DNA of 64,000 nucleotides from the NCBI GenBank assembly GCA_029959085.1, contig JARWIR010000003.1:27791505-27855504 (forward strand), in the 5' to 3' direction. This DNA comes from Nemophila menziesii (taxonomy: Eukaryota; Streptophyta; Magnoliopsida; Boraginales; Hydrophyllaceae). Position 1 is the stretch's first letter. Each line of letters opens with the position of its first letter. Positions 35,081 to 45,238 of this stretch are shown here, in pieces. The notes beneath the pieces were generated by a model. It saw only the letters and a list, made by a program, of their open reading frames with translations. It did not search any database and had not been told where the DNA came from. A program made the translations under genes and the position numbers.

Positions 35081-36874
35081 TTAGGCTTTAGGTACCCAAT
35101 TTGGTTTGGGTCCATGAGGGTTAGTGGATTTTCTTTTTATAGCCCATATAGGCCTTTTCCAAAGTGGCACAAGAGATCCCAAATCCAATAATTTACGATA
35201 GTAACAATGAGATGCATTATGACCAAGTTTTTCACAATAGGTGCAAGTGATAGAAGATTTTGAAGAAGATGGAATTGCATTTGAAATTTTTGATTTTACA
35301 AAGACATTTTTCAAGAGTTTTTGTTTAGTTGATGGATCATATCCAACACCACTTTTTTCAAAAGCCATTTTTTGAGAACCTAAAATCAATTCCAAGTTTT
35401 CTTGCCCACTTGTAAATTTTAAAATAATAGCATTTTGATCAACAATCTTTTTCTCCAACAAAGCTTTTTCTTCCAAAAGATTTTTCTCAATAAGATGAAG
35501 TTTCTCATTTTCATCTATACATTCATCACAAAGATTTTGACAATCTTCCAAAGCTTTCAAAACCTCTTTAGTTCTATTTCTCTCAATTTCTAAATCTTTT
35601 GTTAAAACTTTGTTTGTTTCAATAGAGTTTAAAAAATCATTGTAAAGAGAATCAAATGCCTCATGAATATCTTGTTCACTAGCATCATCATTAGATAAAG
35701 AGAGTTTAGATTTAGGAGTTACCTCATCATGATTTGCCATAAAGGCAAAGTGAGTTGAACCGGCATCATCATCCCAAGAAGTATCTTCATCACTTTCAAG
35801 TTTTCCCATAAAAGCAACAAGATTAACATTCTCATTATCACTTTCTTCTTCATCCGAATTTTGAGTATCCCAAGTGATATTAGCATGCATTGCTCTCTTA
35901 GGTTTCTCCTTTTGAAGAAGATGACAATAGGTTTTGATGTGACCAACTTTCTTGCAATGATAGCAAGTGGGTTCATCTTGTTTGATAGCTCTAACATTCT
36001 TCTTATAGGGTGTGGAAGAACTTACTTTCTTGGCAAAGCGTTTGTATCTCATGAATTTTTTCATATCTCTTGCCAACATAGCTACTCCTTCATCTTCACT
36101 AGTTTCTTCTTCATGTGAATTTTCTTCTTCTTCACTTTCCTTCCTTTCTTTTCGTTCTTTCAACTTGCTACTCAAGGCATGGAAGGCAATGGATTTCTTA
36201 ATCTTCTTCTCCTCATCATCTCTTATCTTTTCTTCTTCAAGCACAAGCTCTTCCGTCATGAGGTTGCAAATGAGTTCATGAACCGTCATTTTTGAGAGAT
36301 CTTTAGTATCTCTTATAGAGTTGATCTTTGATTTGTATTTCTTTGGAAGAGCAAACAAGATTTTTCGGCATTGTTCTTTGTTGGTGTACTCTTGACCAAG
36401 AGTCTTCAATGTGTTAACAATGTTAGAAAATCTTTGATGCATAGCATTTAAGGCTTCATCGGGCTCCATACGAAATAGCTCATACTTAGTGATAAAGAGA
36501 CCAATATTAGTTTCCTTGACATCTTCCGTTCCTTGATATGATAGCTCCAAGAGTTGCCACATTTCATGAGCCGAATTGCATTCACTCACTCTAGCATATT
36601 CCGTGACACTCAAACCATTAATGAGTATGTTCATAGCTTTGTTGTTTTTGGTGAGTTTAGCTATGTCTTGAGCATTGTAATTATCTTCATCTTTTTCAAC
36701 GGTTTGACTATCATCAACATAAGGAATGTAAGGACCCTTCTTGATAGCAAGCCACAAAAAGTAATCGATTCCTTTAGCATGAATCTCCATTTTATTTTTC
36801 CATCCAAAGTAGTCTTTTCCTACAAAAAGCGGAGGTCTAGTAGAACATGAACCTTCCGATTGATCAGAATCCAT
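35081..36874 (-). CDS. gag: Copia gag polyprotein
   Basis: 597 codons from ATG at 36874 to TAA at 35081-35083. The N-terminal part (residues ~1-220) is the Copia gag/UBN2-type capsid region (FGWKNKMEIHAKG, MWQLLELSYQG, LFALPKKYKSKINSI). A glutamate/lysine-rich stretch follows. The first CCHC zinc knuckle, CYHCKKVGHIKTYC, is near residue 305. An acidic linker and a coiled-coil-like section (residues ~400-500) come next, then a second knuckle CTYCEKLGHNASHC near 550. The protein should form the virus-like particle and bind element RNA. It ends at PNWVPKA*, where related elements continue into protease. Confidence 0.95.
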   Translation of the reverse strand: MDSDQSEGSCSTRPPLFVGKDYFGWKNKMEIHAKGIDYFLWLAIKKGPYIPYVDDSQTVEKDEDNYNAQDIAKLTKNNKAMNILINGLSVTEYARVSECNSAHEMWQLLELSYQGTEDVKETNIGLFITKYELFRMEPDEALNAMHQRFSNIVNTLKTLGQEYTNKEQCRKILFALPKKYKSKINSIRDTKDLSKMTVHELICNLMTEELVLEEEKIRDDEEKKIKKSIAFHALSSKLKERKERKESEEEENSHEEETSEDEGVAMLARDMKKFMRYKRFAKKVSSSTPYKKNVRAIKQDEPTCYHCKKVGHIKTYCHLLQKEKPKRAMHANITWDTQNSDEEESDNENVNLVAFMGKLESDEDTSWDDDAGSTHFAFMANHDEVTPKSKLSLSNDDASEQDIHEAFDSLYNDFLNSIETNKVLTKDLEIERNRTKEVLKALEDCQNLCDECIDENEKLHLIEKNLLEEKALLEKKIVDQNAIILKFTSGQENLELILGSQKMAFEKSGVGYDPSTKQKLLKNVFVKSKISNAIPSSSKSSITCTYCEKLGHNASHCYYRKLLDLGSLVPLWKRPIWAIKRKSTNPHGPKPNWVPKA

Positions 36875-36915
36875 ATCGTATTAACTCTAGAAACGATTAA
36901 GTACAATAGAGCTAA

Positions 36916-36927
36916 GCTCTGATACCA
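36916..36927 (-). promoter_or_regulatory. Primer binding site for initiator tRNA-Met
   Basis: Minus strand TGGTATCAGAGC, two bases inside the 5' LTR. It is complementary to the 3' end of plant initiator tRNA-Met, the usual primer for Copia minus-strand DNA synthesis. Confidence 0.92.
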
Positions 36928-36929
36928 AT

Positions 36930-38089
36930 TGATATTCTATATGCGTCCTAGAAGGGGGGTTGAATAGGACAATGGAAATTAATCGGCTAATTTTATTTCA
37001 AGTAAATAAAATTAAAAGCTAATTTGAATCCTATTGTTTTAGCAAACTAAATAGTTAAAAACTAGATAATCCTAAAAGACAATATTATCAAACTATTCAT
37101 GTAAGCATTTTATCAAGCATATAGAGTGCGGAAAAGTAAAGAGTGTAGGGATAGAAAGATACACAACGATGTATAGTGGTTCGGTTTCCCTACATCCACT
37201 ACCTAAGGAAGCCTCCTTAGGATTTGCAAGATTCTCAACTAATCTTCGTAACTCTTTAACCCGGGTGAGATTACAAACCCATTACAATCACTTCAAAAAC
37301 CTTGAAGGAAATACACTTGTGTTATCACCAACACAAGGAACCAAGTATAGAACCTATACTCACACTACTCTCTTAATCTATTACAAGAACTAAGAGGAAA
37401 GTAAAAGTGTTTAGGGGTGTTATAATAGCTTGAACTAAACTCCTAAAAGAGTGGATATAAACTATGTAGCTTGAGGAATGAATATGACTTGAATGCTCCT
37501 TTGAAACCTTCTTGAATGATAATATTAATTGCTCTTAAGATTGGTAGATGGAAGGAATGAGTTGTGTCTTGAATGAGCTTCAATTTATAGCTGAAATAAG
37601 CTTCCAACGGTCAAAAGGCTTCTCTCTAACGGATAGATTTAAACTCCAACGGATATAAGCTTTGTCCTCTTCTAATAGTGCAGAGACCCTTTCATGCGGT
37701 GTACCGCGGGTATGGTCCGGTGTACCGCGAAATCCCTCGTCTTGATTTCATAGCTAACTGAAGGGCTATCCTATGCACCGTGTTCCTGGTCCGCGCCTCA
37801 GTCCGGTGTACCGCGCCTCAGTCCGGTGTACCGCACATTTTCTTAGCTTACTGGTCGGACTAGCTTATGCACCGCGCCTTTGGTCCGTGGTACTGCGGTG
37901 TACCGCAGGTCTTGTCCGGTGTACCGCGACGCTGTTCTAAAGAAGCTCAAGCTTAAGATCAAGGATTTAAAGACAACTAATCTAATGAGGGGTTTTGGAA
38001 AACCTTTAAAAGTGATACCAAATGAATTTTAGTTTAAATGATGATTTATCGAATATTAAAACGGGAATAAAAACAAGGTGAGGCTAACA
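36930..38089 (-). repeat. 5' LTR of the young Copia element
   Basis: 1160 bp, nearly identical to 30466-31626, including the cluster of GGTGTACCGC phrases (about 37690-37930). On the minus strand it precedes the primer site and gag, so it is the promoter LTR. Confidence 0.95.
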
Positions 38090-39156
38090 AATACCGTAAG
38101 TCTTACAAAACCTATTTCGAAGGAATGAAGAGTGTAACGAGCGATGAAATCGGAGTAGTATATTAGTACTTTAGATACAAGAAAAAATCTCAACACTCAC
38201 GTGTGCCAATTGACATCTTTCGGGATGTAAAACCTAGTTGTAATCAGGATAAAGGAAGCATGTACGACATCACAAAACTAAACTTTCACAGCAAACGATA
38301 TATCAATCAAAGTTATACTCCTCAATGTATCTCGATAAGTAAACCTATCTCCTGCTATAATTATATAAATAAGAATTATGATTTTGTTTTGTGGGTTACT
38401 AAGAGTATTGATATGTTGATAAGTATTATATCTGCTCTATATAATAGGAAGCGTATCCCAGAGTCATACACAAGAAGGCGTTTCAACTTCTCTCATCGAG
38501 AGAAGGGGGAAATTATGACCTGGTTAGCCACTCATTTGGCATTTGACTTAGCTGTTGATTATACGCAGGAGAATAATCATAATTGCACAACTTTAATCAA
38601 TCAGTCCTATACTTTTAGTAATATTCATCTCTTTTATGGCAATCTTATTTAATTAGGTAGGTTTATATACCTCCTATCTCGAATGAATAATCACTACATT
38701 GAGGAAAGCGTTAATGTCGATAATGAAGTGTTTCGTTTTAGATCTCATCGTAATAAGAAACTTGTTATGTGTTATGCGCTTCCCCATAGTGAAATTTATA
38801 CCTCTGTTAATTTTCAGATAGCCAACGATCTTATCAAAATATTGTTTTTAATGATCAAAATACTGATTTTAATGATTAATTTGTTGTATAAGGATTCTAT
38901 GTTGCATATTAGAGTTGTTGCTTATATCCACGCTTTTCTTTGGTTTAAAAAAGGTTGCAATGATAAGTACAGGGTGGTGAATTATAAGGAACATACAGAA
39001 ACAGGAAGAGACTTTACTTGCAGACCTAAATGGTGTAGAAGGTATTGCAAAGCGCGTGAAATATTTTCTGCTATATACTACTCTTTCACTCCCTCTCCTA
39101 GTTACAAGATGATAAATTTAATTATGAACTCAGTTTATCTAATGTATCACTCTTAA

Positions 39157-39249
39157 TTCTTCATCAGATCACCTTGTATAAATACGAGGAAAAGCTGAGG
39201 ATCGGTCCTCTAAATACGAAAAGTCTCATTAATACTTATGATGGGTCCT
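39157..39249. other. Short spacer after gene X of unit 4
   Basis: No feature recognised. It ends in GGGTCCT just before the GGTGTG start of the next 1.5-kb repeat copy. Confidence 0.3.
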
Positions 39250-40849
39250 GGTGTGTTATAAAATTAATGCGATAAATAAAAGGAACCACGATACCGCAAG
39301 TGCACGGTTGTCCAATTAATATCCGATAAATCGGGTTTCGTTCTCAGGGACGGATTAGGTTCAACTCAAGTATTAATCAGATTGTAGAAATAATTGCTTG
39401 ACAGAAAAGTAAAATAACATGATTTTTGTTTGGTTTTCTTAAAACTAAAAGATGCAATAAAATAAAGACTAATTAAAATAAATAACTGAAAAGAAGTAAT
39501 AAAGTAAAAAGACTAACTTCAGAGATGAGATATACTTGAGTCTCGCAAGGAATCCACCTAATTAATATACTCTATGTTATGTTTAACGGTAGAATTGGTA
39601 TTATTATATTAGTCGGGACTCTAATGTCTCCTAACCCCCGCCAGGGTGGACCTAAGAGCTATCCTAAAGTACTATAAACCCCCTATATGGGAGAATATGC
39701 CTCTTCGGATGATATATAATTAGTTAAGTTTGTCGGTCAATGACGGACATTACACGGGTATTACCTAAGTCTGTATTCAAACCCCCCTGTTGAATGATCA
39801 CTTTTGCCACTAAAGTGAATAGCCTAAATACTAAAAGCTATTTCTAGTTGTACCGAAAAGAAATAGTGATAAAGAACAAATTAATATCCAATATATCAGA
39901 CTCAGTTCAATTTACATCATGAAAATCCCAAATTCAAAACATAGAATAAATTAATTAGGGTTCATCCTTTAATTGCGATTCTCAAGTATATGAAAGTTTA
40001 GCTCATAATAAATTAAAGACTGAAATTAAATATAAAGAAGTCATAATTCAATTACAGATTAGAAATAGATAACATAAAGGTTTGGTTGGCTGTTGTTGGA
40101 AGAACATAATTCCTCCAGCTCTAGCTTCTCCTCTGTCTTCTTGCCCTGACTTGAAAATATGAAGCCTCTGATGTAATTCTCTGAAGTGTCTTGACTCTCT
40201 CTCTAAGGATGTTGTAAATTGAAGAAAATATGAGAGGTACTGAATAATGAGGTCTAAGAGTGCTTATAAAGGTGTTTATAAAGGTGCTTAAATTCGTATT
40301 AGGGCTTAGGTTAAGAGGATTAGGTCAAATTATAAAAATCCCGATCCCATCTTCTTCTTTAATTCTCGTAACTGGTGTACAACCCTTAGTAAAACGGCTG
40401 TAACTTTTGCATATCAACTCCAAATGGGCTTATTCAACTTGGAGAATATTTCTAGCTCAATAAGGCATCAAACCATGTTTCACGGCCCAAGGCTAAATCC
40501 GCTCCTAAGTAGCCCAAAAATAGCAATCTTTAACAGTCTTTCAAATCTGCAACTTCTTTAGTTAAGTTCTTGGAAATTCTTTTCTTGCCTTTAGCTTCTC
40601 CACTCGATATAAGACTTTAATTCTCACTTATCCTCCTTGTATTGGTTCTTCATAAATTCATAAACCTACTAACTTTGCACTAAAATAAACAAATTAATGC
40701 ACAAAAGCTCTAAAACTGCAAATAGTCTAATTTCAATGGGAGAAAGTGCAATATGACGAAATAAGCATAAAAGTTTATCAAATAAGTCAAATATTCACCT
40801 AAAATGATGTCTCCTAAGGGATAATATTTAGAACAATTAGGGAGACATC
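39250..40849 (-). repeat. 1.5-kb repeat family, copy D
   Basis: Left end GGTGTGTTATAAAATTAATG. Right end is the family hairpin, read on the minus strand as GATGTCTCCCTAATTG ... GGAGACATC. Internal family blocks: 'gtgcacggttgtcc', 'cgttctcagggac', a 'ctctaatgtctcctaaccc..gccagggtggacc' block and a TATAAA-type box. About 1.6 kb, no coding capacity. No matching target duplication (left GGGTCCT, right AATTTGC). Confidence 0.7.
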
Positions 40850-40979
40850 AATTTGCAACATGAGTACGAATTTTATCAGCACTATTATTAATATACCTCA
40901 TATAAACAACCTCAGTAATATTCAAAGGGATATCCGGACTGTCCCCAAGACGTCCGACGACCCACAATGACTACATTTT

Positions 40980-41738
40980 TTTGAAACTGCTAGGGAATAC
41001 AGGCACCCCTGACAGTCTCGAATATTAGATTGATCCTTACTCGTTTTAAACCTGGGATAGCTGTTTTCTGCGAAAATATGTTAAGGGAGGTTGATTCCCA
41101 AGACATAGTACGCCTTTTTGGTTTTGGTAATAGCTTTGTAGTTGACCCCATCGGAAAAAAAATTCATTCCGATGGGTTTCTCATTTTGTGGTAGAAGTTT
41201 GTGTGTCTAGATGTCATCACCTTCTACCAGTCTTTTGTAATTCTGCGTATTAATGATATCCGGTTCTTAATAGAGGTTCGTATACATGCACCTAATGATT
41301 TTGACGACTAGAAAAAAATATGGGATGACTGATGAGATCACCAAATTGAGCAAAGATATAAGAGAACCATGGATGATCATCGGTGACTTCGATGTTATCC
41401 TTAATATAAATGAAAAATGTAGTTGGACTCCAGCTAATTATGACAATATCAACGATTTTAAAAATTTTAAGATACAAAATTCTCTTATTGATATTGATTT
41501 TAAAGGGTTTTACTACACCTGGTCTAATAGAAGAGCGGGTGATAAGCTTGTTAAAATAAAATTGGATAGAGTACTAGCTAATTACGATTGGATAGAAATA
41601 TTTTCGAGAGCTCAAGTATTTATACCCCCGGCAACTGGGTCGGAACATTCACCACTCATTTTACATTATGACATCAATATGAAGCATAATGCTAAAAAAT
41701 TTAGGTTTGAATCGTTGTGGCATAATGAAGAGGGATGA
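40980..41738 (+). pseudogene. LINE endonuclease-domain fragment
   Basis: 41286-41738 encodes the second half of an apurinic-type endonuclease as in plant L1-like LINE ORF2: REPWMIIGDFDVIL (catalytic GDFN-type motif), then GFYYTWSNRR, KLDRVLANYDWIE and SEHSPLIL. Upstream (from about 40980) the same domain continues with stops and frame changes (KPGIAVFCEN, DPIGKKIHSDGF). No reverse transcriptase follows; the fragment is cut off before the helicase pseudogene. It starts shortly after the right end of repeat copy D. Confidence 0.8.
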
Positions 41739-41883
41739 AGAAAAAATTGAACTGGATACTGAAAGTAGACGAAAAAATACAAGTCTGAAAGGATCAAATA
41801 TGCAAAAGACATAGTGAAGAGGGATGAAGAAATTTATGTCAAAGTAATCTCAATTAGCTGACCAAAAGTGAGTTTATCTATGC

Positions 41884-42640
41884 GTGGCGTTGATCAGAAG
41901 CCGGCAATTTGTTGCAGTTGAAAAAATGGTGCGAGAATCATCGTTCTTGCTAGGTCAAAGCCGATACTCCGTTAATGTGTCTCCGGTCAAGATATTCAAG
42001 AATCCGAAAGTTTCTTTGAACCGAGAAGTCGCTTTACAAGCCGCACTTATCAAAGAACAACGCGAAGTTGGTGAACAATAATAATGAAGGATGATCAATT
42101 CGATCCTGAAAGATCTAAACCGTCCGCGGGAAGATTCAATGCCTGAAGCGGGTGAGCGACACCTGGCACATGAGTTACGAGGTGTCGTGTTATCAGCTTA
42201 CGATATGACGGAGTGGAAAAAAGACACATACAGAGAAGTGTTGGCTTTTGGTCAAAGCTACAAGCTTTCTCTACAAGAACAAAGACAAATTTTTCCTATC
42301 TATAAACTCAAAATGAGCTTATCAATTCAAAGTTGTTCAAGATAATCAGGTTTTGGTAATAATCGGATAAAGGGGTTCCGAAAAAACGACCCAAGTGACT
42401 CAGTATTTAGGTGAAGCCGCCGCATAAACTACAAAGGGTATGATGCTCAGCCTCGTATAGTAACCACTATGTTTGTCGCGAAAACAGTCTCTGAAGAATT
42501 CAGGTGCAGATTAGGGAAAGAAGTCGGTTATGAATCTGTTTCGAAGATTGTGGACCCAAGACTGTTATCAAGTATATGACAGATGGTATGCTTTTACGAG
42601 AGATTTTGATTGATGAAAATCGATGAATCATCAGTTGGAT
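41884..42640 (+). pseudogene. PRP22/DEAH5-type pre-mRNA-splicing RNA helicase fragment
   Basis: The conceptual translation matches the region just upstream of and including the first helicase motifs of plant DEAH5/PRP22, the spliceosomal ATPase that releases spliced mRNA. Recognisable pieces are LGQSRYSVNVSPVKIFKNP, KDLNRPREDSMPEAGERHLA, LSLQEQRQIFPIYKLK and DNQVLVIIG. Then comes a destroyed Walker A (a stop and GSEKTT for GSGKTT), followed by frame-shifted remnants of the EFGCRLGEEVGY and [18 protein letters not shown] regions up to about 42640. Three consecutive codons at 42082-42090 are TAA TAA TGA where the family has glutamine/arginine codons. I see no intron in this stretch, but this part of the gene may have none. 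Confidence 0.85.
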
Positions 42641-42689
42641 ACATGTGAGGGGTATTATCGTCATTACCTTAAGGAGACAAACCATTGCA

Positions 42690-42786
42690 TGATTCCAAAT
42701 CAGTAACTGGGTAAAAATGAAGTGTATTATCGTCGGGTGCGCGCAAGCTAACCCGGAACCCATGTAACCAAAAAAAAAAAAAAGAA
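42690..42786 (+). mobile_element. Possible SINE 3' end with poly(A)
   Basis: TCGGGTGCGCGCAAGCTAACCCGG followed by AACCCATGTAACC and a 14-A run at 42770-42783. The GCGCGCAAGCT..CCCGG phrase resembles the 3' part of tRNA-derived plant SINEs. Alternatively the A-run is the tail of a LINE-mobilised transcript. Only this end is visible. Confidence 0.35.
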
Positions 42787-44219
42787 AGGAGAATGTATCT
42801 CCATAGGCTCTCCCTCTATCTCAAAGACAGATATGGAAAATTTGCATAGATAATCATAATTACCATATTATTAATAAAGTGAATGTATAGTTTAAGACAA
42901 AAAATTTTAGCAAATAAATTTTCAGTGTTCAACCGCAAATATAAAATAAAGAATCCTTGTCAAATACTCAGTTTTAAAGGTTCAACATCAAAACAATATA
43001 TAAACGCAAGAAAGCTCAACACACTGACAAATACACATTGAATTCTCACTAGAATAAAAATTTCTGCATAATTGAAAAAGTAACAAAGTAACACCAAATC
43101 AAATATAATGAATATAAGATTTAATAAATTCGAATATGTTTGAAACTGAAACACATAAAGATATTATTACACAAAGCTATAGAGTTTGAACTCTTGTTTT
43201 CACTTAAATTTTTTACTAAAATACTTTTTCTTCAATTGCATAAAAGCTTGCATGGTGAGTAAACTATCCGATCCAGCTTAAAAGACTATAAACTTAAAAT
43301 TCTATACAAACACCAAGTTGTAAAATACTCAAACTCTAAATATGAATTTAGAGTCCAAATTATAGCCCATCAAAACTATTTACAAAGACTTAGTTTTTCA
43401 TTAAGATTAGTTTGATTTTAACTGATTTTATTTTTTAATATATTGTATATTTAAATAGTTTATCTTAACAGTTAAGACCTTTAGTGCAATCTTATCGGAT
43501 AAAGCTAGAAGATAATAGAGCAGGAGAAAGAGTTTCAATTGATTCAAAAAAGTGCTTTATGGTAGGTAAATTTTTAAATTTTAAAAAAACTACCCAAGTG
43601 TTCCCTGAACGGACTATATTAATAATTACGAAAATACCTATGTTAAAAACAAAGTTGGAGGACCATTTCTGTATCTTTCAACGTTGAGATTCTCAACCAG
43701 TAAATGTCCTATAGTTCAGGAATTATTTGGGAAATTTTTGCGTATTAATAATTGCAAAAAATTCCTGCTCACACGTGGACTTAAAGGTGGTTAAAAAACA
43801 AAGTCTGAGGACTATTCGGGTAATTTATGAAGTTGGAGTACCAAACCGGTCAAGGACCATATGGGGACCTTTTGTCAAAATTTAGGGGGTATATATGGTA
43901 TTTACCCAAAAATACAAAGTTTGTGCTACCTATGGTTTTTAAAAGGGAACAGAAGGGGTGAGTTGGGGGTATTTTGACCTTTAGTCAAACTACAAGGGGG
44001 TATTTGGGTAACTTACAGAAAATAAAAGTAGCTTTTGTGAACATCTCTTCTCTCTTTATCTGAGTCCATAACTTTAGGAAAGTGGTGTAGACCATCTACA
44101 CCACCAGTTAGATTGCTAGTCCAGGGTCCGTAAACATCTTTCTTGCTGTAATAAATTCAAAGAATTATCAATTAAGTTTAAAAAATTCTAGTTAATCAAA
44201 AGTATTTCAAAGAGTCCAA
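42787..44219. other. AT-rich intergenic DNA with transposon-end-like phrases
   Basis: No gene. 43590-43880 contains phrases such as TTCCCTGAACGGACTATA and GGACTATTCGGGTAA that recur at 45290-45340 and 46130-46160. 43890-44020 resembles the 44510-44616 MITE (GGTATTTACCC, TTTGACCTTTAGTCAAAC). These flank the RAD50 fragment on both sides. Confidence 0.4.
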
Positions 44220-45238
44220 AAAGTTATTGAAGCTAAACCTCATATTAATCATAATGAATAAACCATCTGACTGTCTTGTTCTTATCTAAGCTGAACCTCA
44301 TTACCTTCATATTCATTGTCTGTAGCATTTGGAAATAATTATCCGTAATGAAATTCTTCAATTGTTTTCTCGAGAACTCAACTTTTTGAATCCATGTCTT
44401 CTCTTTCTCTATCTAATTTGTTGATTTTTTATCGTAAAATGTAGATTCTCTCCTTTAATTCTTCGTCACTGTCTAAATAAGAAATATTTTATGAGATCCT
44501 TCGGAAAAAGGTAAAATAAACCAAATATACCCCTATTGTCGCATTTGTCCTTTTCAAAACCATAGGGGGTTATTTGACCTTTTGTCATACAACAGGGGTA
44601 GATTTGGTATTTTACCCCATAAATAAACATCCCTTCATTCTCCTCAATTAGAGCAGCATATTGTTTTTCTGCTGTACTTTAAACAAAGTGCTTCTCTCAG
44701 CAGTTTTTGTTGCAATTTGGTCCTGTAACTTTCGTAAATCCTTTATGACGAATTTTCAAATCAACACTTTGAATCTCTTTTTCTAATTCCTGAGTTTGAT
44801 TCTTTGATGTTTATGTTTTCTCTTGATCTTCAGCTATGCTCTCCCTTAACCGTATATCAAATAAATATTAATTAATGTATATTAACATATGAATTTGTAT
44901 TTATCTTATACTAAACCTTATAAGCAGCATCTTTTAGCTTCAGCTCAAATGTCTTAATCTCTTGAACCTCATCCTTATGAAGCTTTTTAATTACCTCCAT
45001 GGCCTTGGTATATCTATAATAGCAGATTAAAATTTCATTAAAGTTAATCGAAAAACCTAGATATTTTTTTAGTATTGAAATTAATACCTAGTTGCAGAGA
45101 ATATATCATCAAACTTCTTTTTTAATGTACAAGGCTCTTGTAATGGCCCATTAGCATTATCTTGGTCTACAAATATAACATTTTCAATAATAGCCTTCGG
45201 TAGATTTCTCTATCCATGTCAGCATATCTAAAGCTTAA
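44220..45238 (-). pseudogene. RAD50 gene fragment with retained introns
   Basis: Minus-strand pieces match plant RAD50, the ATPase/coiled-coil subunit of the MRN DNA-break repair complex, in collinear order. First is YADMDREI (about 45225), then [18 protein letters not shown] and [12 protein letters not shown] to a GTATTA donor at 45087. Next is YTKAMEVIKKLHKDEVQEIK with an ATAG acceptor and GTTTAG donor (about 45012-44917). LRESIAEDQEKT and LEKEIQSVD (about 44850-44640) follow, then DEELKER (about 44470). Stops, small frameshifts and loss of the PALMGVS segment disable it. Family-conserved HQDE-x-NWPL reads DQDNANGPL, damaging the Q-loop region. Introns are present, so it was copied from DNA. 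Outer exons are absent. Confidence 0.85.
44510..44616. mobile_element. Small foldback MITE in a RAD50 intron
   Basis: Ends GGTAAAATAAACCAAATATACCCCT and the inverted AGGGGTAGATTTGGTATTTTACC; about 107 bp with ~25-bp imperfect terminal inverted repeats. It lies between the exon ending ATTGAGGAGAATGAA and the next, DEELKE-coding exon. Confidence 0.65.

Larger units (their letters stand above)
30466..38089 (-). mobile_element. Young, nearly intact Ty1/copia LTR retrotransposon (SIRE/Maximus-like layout)
   Basis: 7624 bp, minus strand, flanked by the 5-bp target duplication AATAC (30461-30465 and 38090-38094). Two LTRs of 1161 and 1160 bp differ by roughly ten substitutions and one indel by eye, so it inserted recently. 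Order on the minus strand: LTR, tRNA-Met primer site, gag, pol (protease, integrase, RT, RNase H: Copia order), polypurine tract, LTR. A large gag with two zinc knuckles and pol in a separate frame fit the SIRE/Maximus lineage; lineage is inference. It sits inside gene X of unit 4. Confidence 0.95.
14910..39156 (+). repeat. Head-to-tail array of a ~5-kb chimeric unit (3 full + 1 partial, split by a Copia element)
   Basis: Unit heads (AAATTTAAATATTACATTATTATTTGGG-like) occur at about 14910, 20053, 25378 and 30124. Gene X starts are spaced 5.4 and 5.07 kb apart, and the AHL fragments 5.41 and 5.11 kb apart. Order in each full unit: leader, gene X (+), ~2.3 kb non-coding with intron-like pieces, a MITE-like block, AHL fragment (-), AT-rich block, gene A first exon (-), then (AT)n with or without a hAT-like MITE. 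Unit 4 lacks everything after gene X but keeps gene X sequence missing from units 1-3. It is split by the Copia insertion at 30466-38089. Confidence 0.9.
30380..39156 (+). pseudogene. Gene X, unit 4 copy, split by a Copia insertion and with a longer C-terminal part
   Basis: ATG at 30380. The 5' part (30380-30465) is separated by 7.6 kb of Copia from its continuation (38095-39156). Lesions: a 2-base insertion just before the Copia site, the shared TAG near 38164-38166, and TAA at 38650-38652. After that TAA the same frame stays open from 38653 to 39156. Units 1-3 share that sequence only to about 38815 (GTTATGCGCTTCCCCATAGTG) and then diverge. The extra part contains cysteine/basic-rich residues (FTCRPKWCRRYCKAREIFSA). 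Unit 4 therefore keeps the most complete version of the unknown protein. Confidence 0.6.

Noticed and set aside
35719..36281. Several 85-92 codon frames over gag
   Set aside because: Alternate-frame shadows of the intact 597-codon gag.
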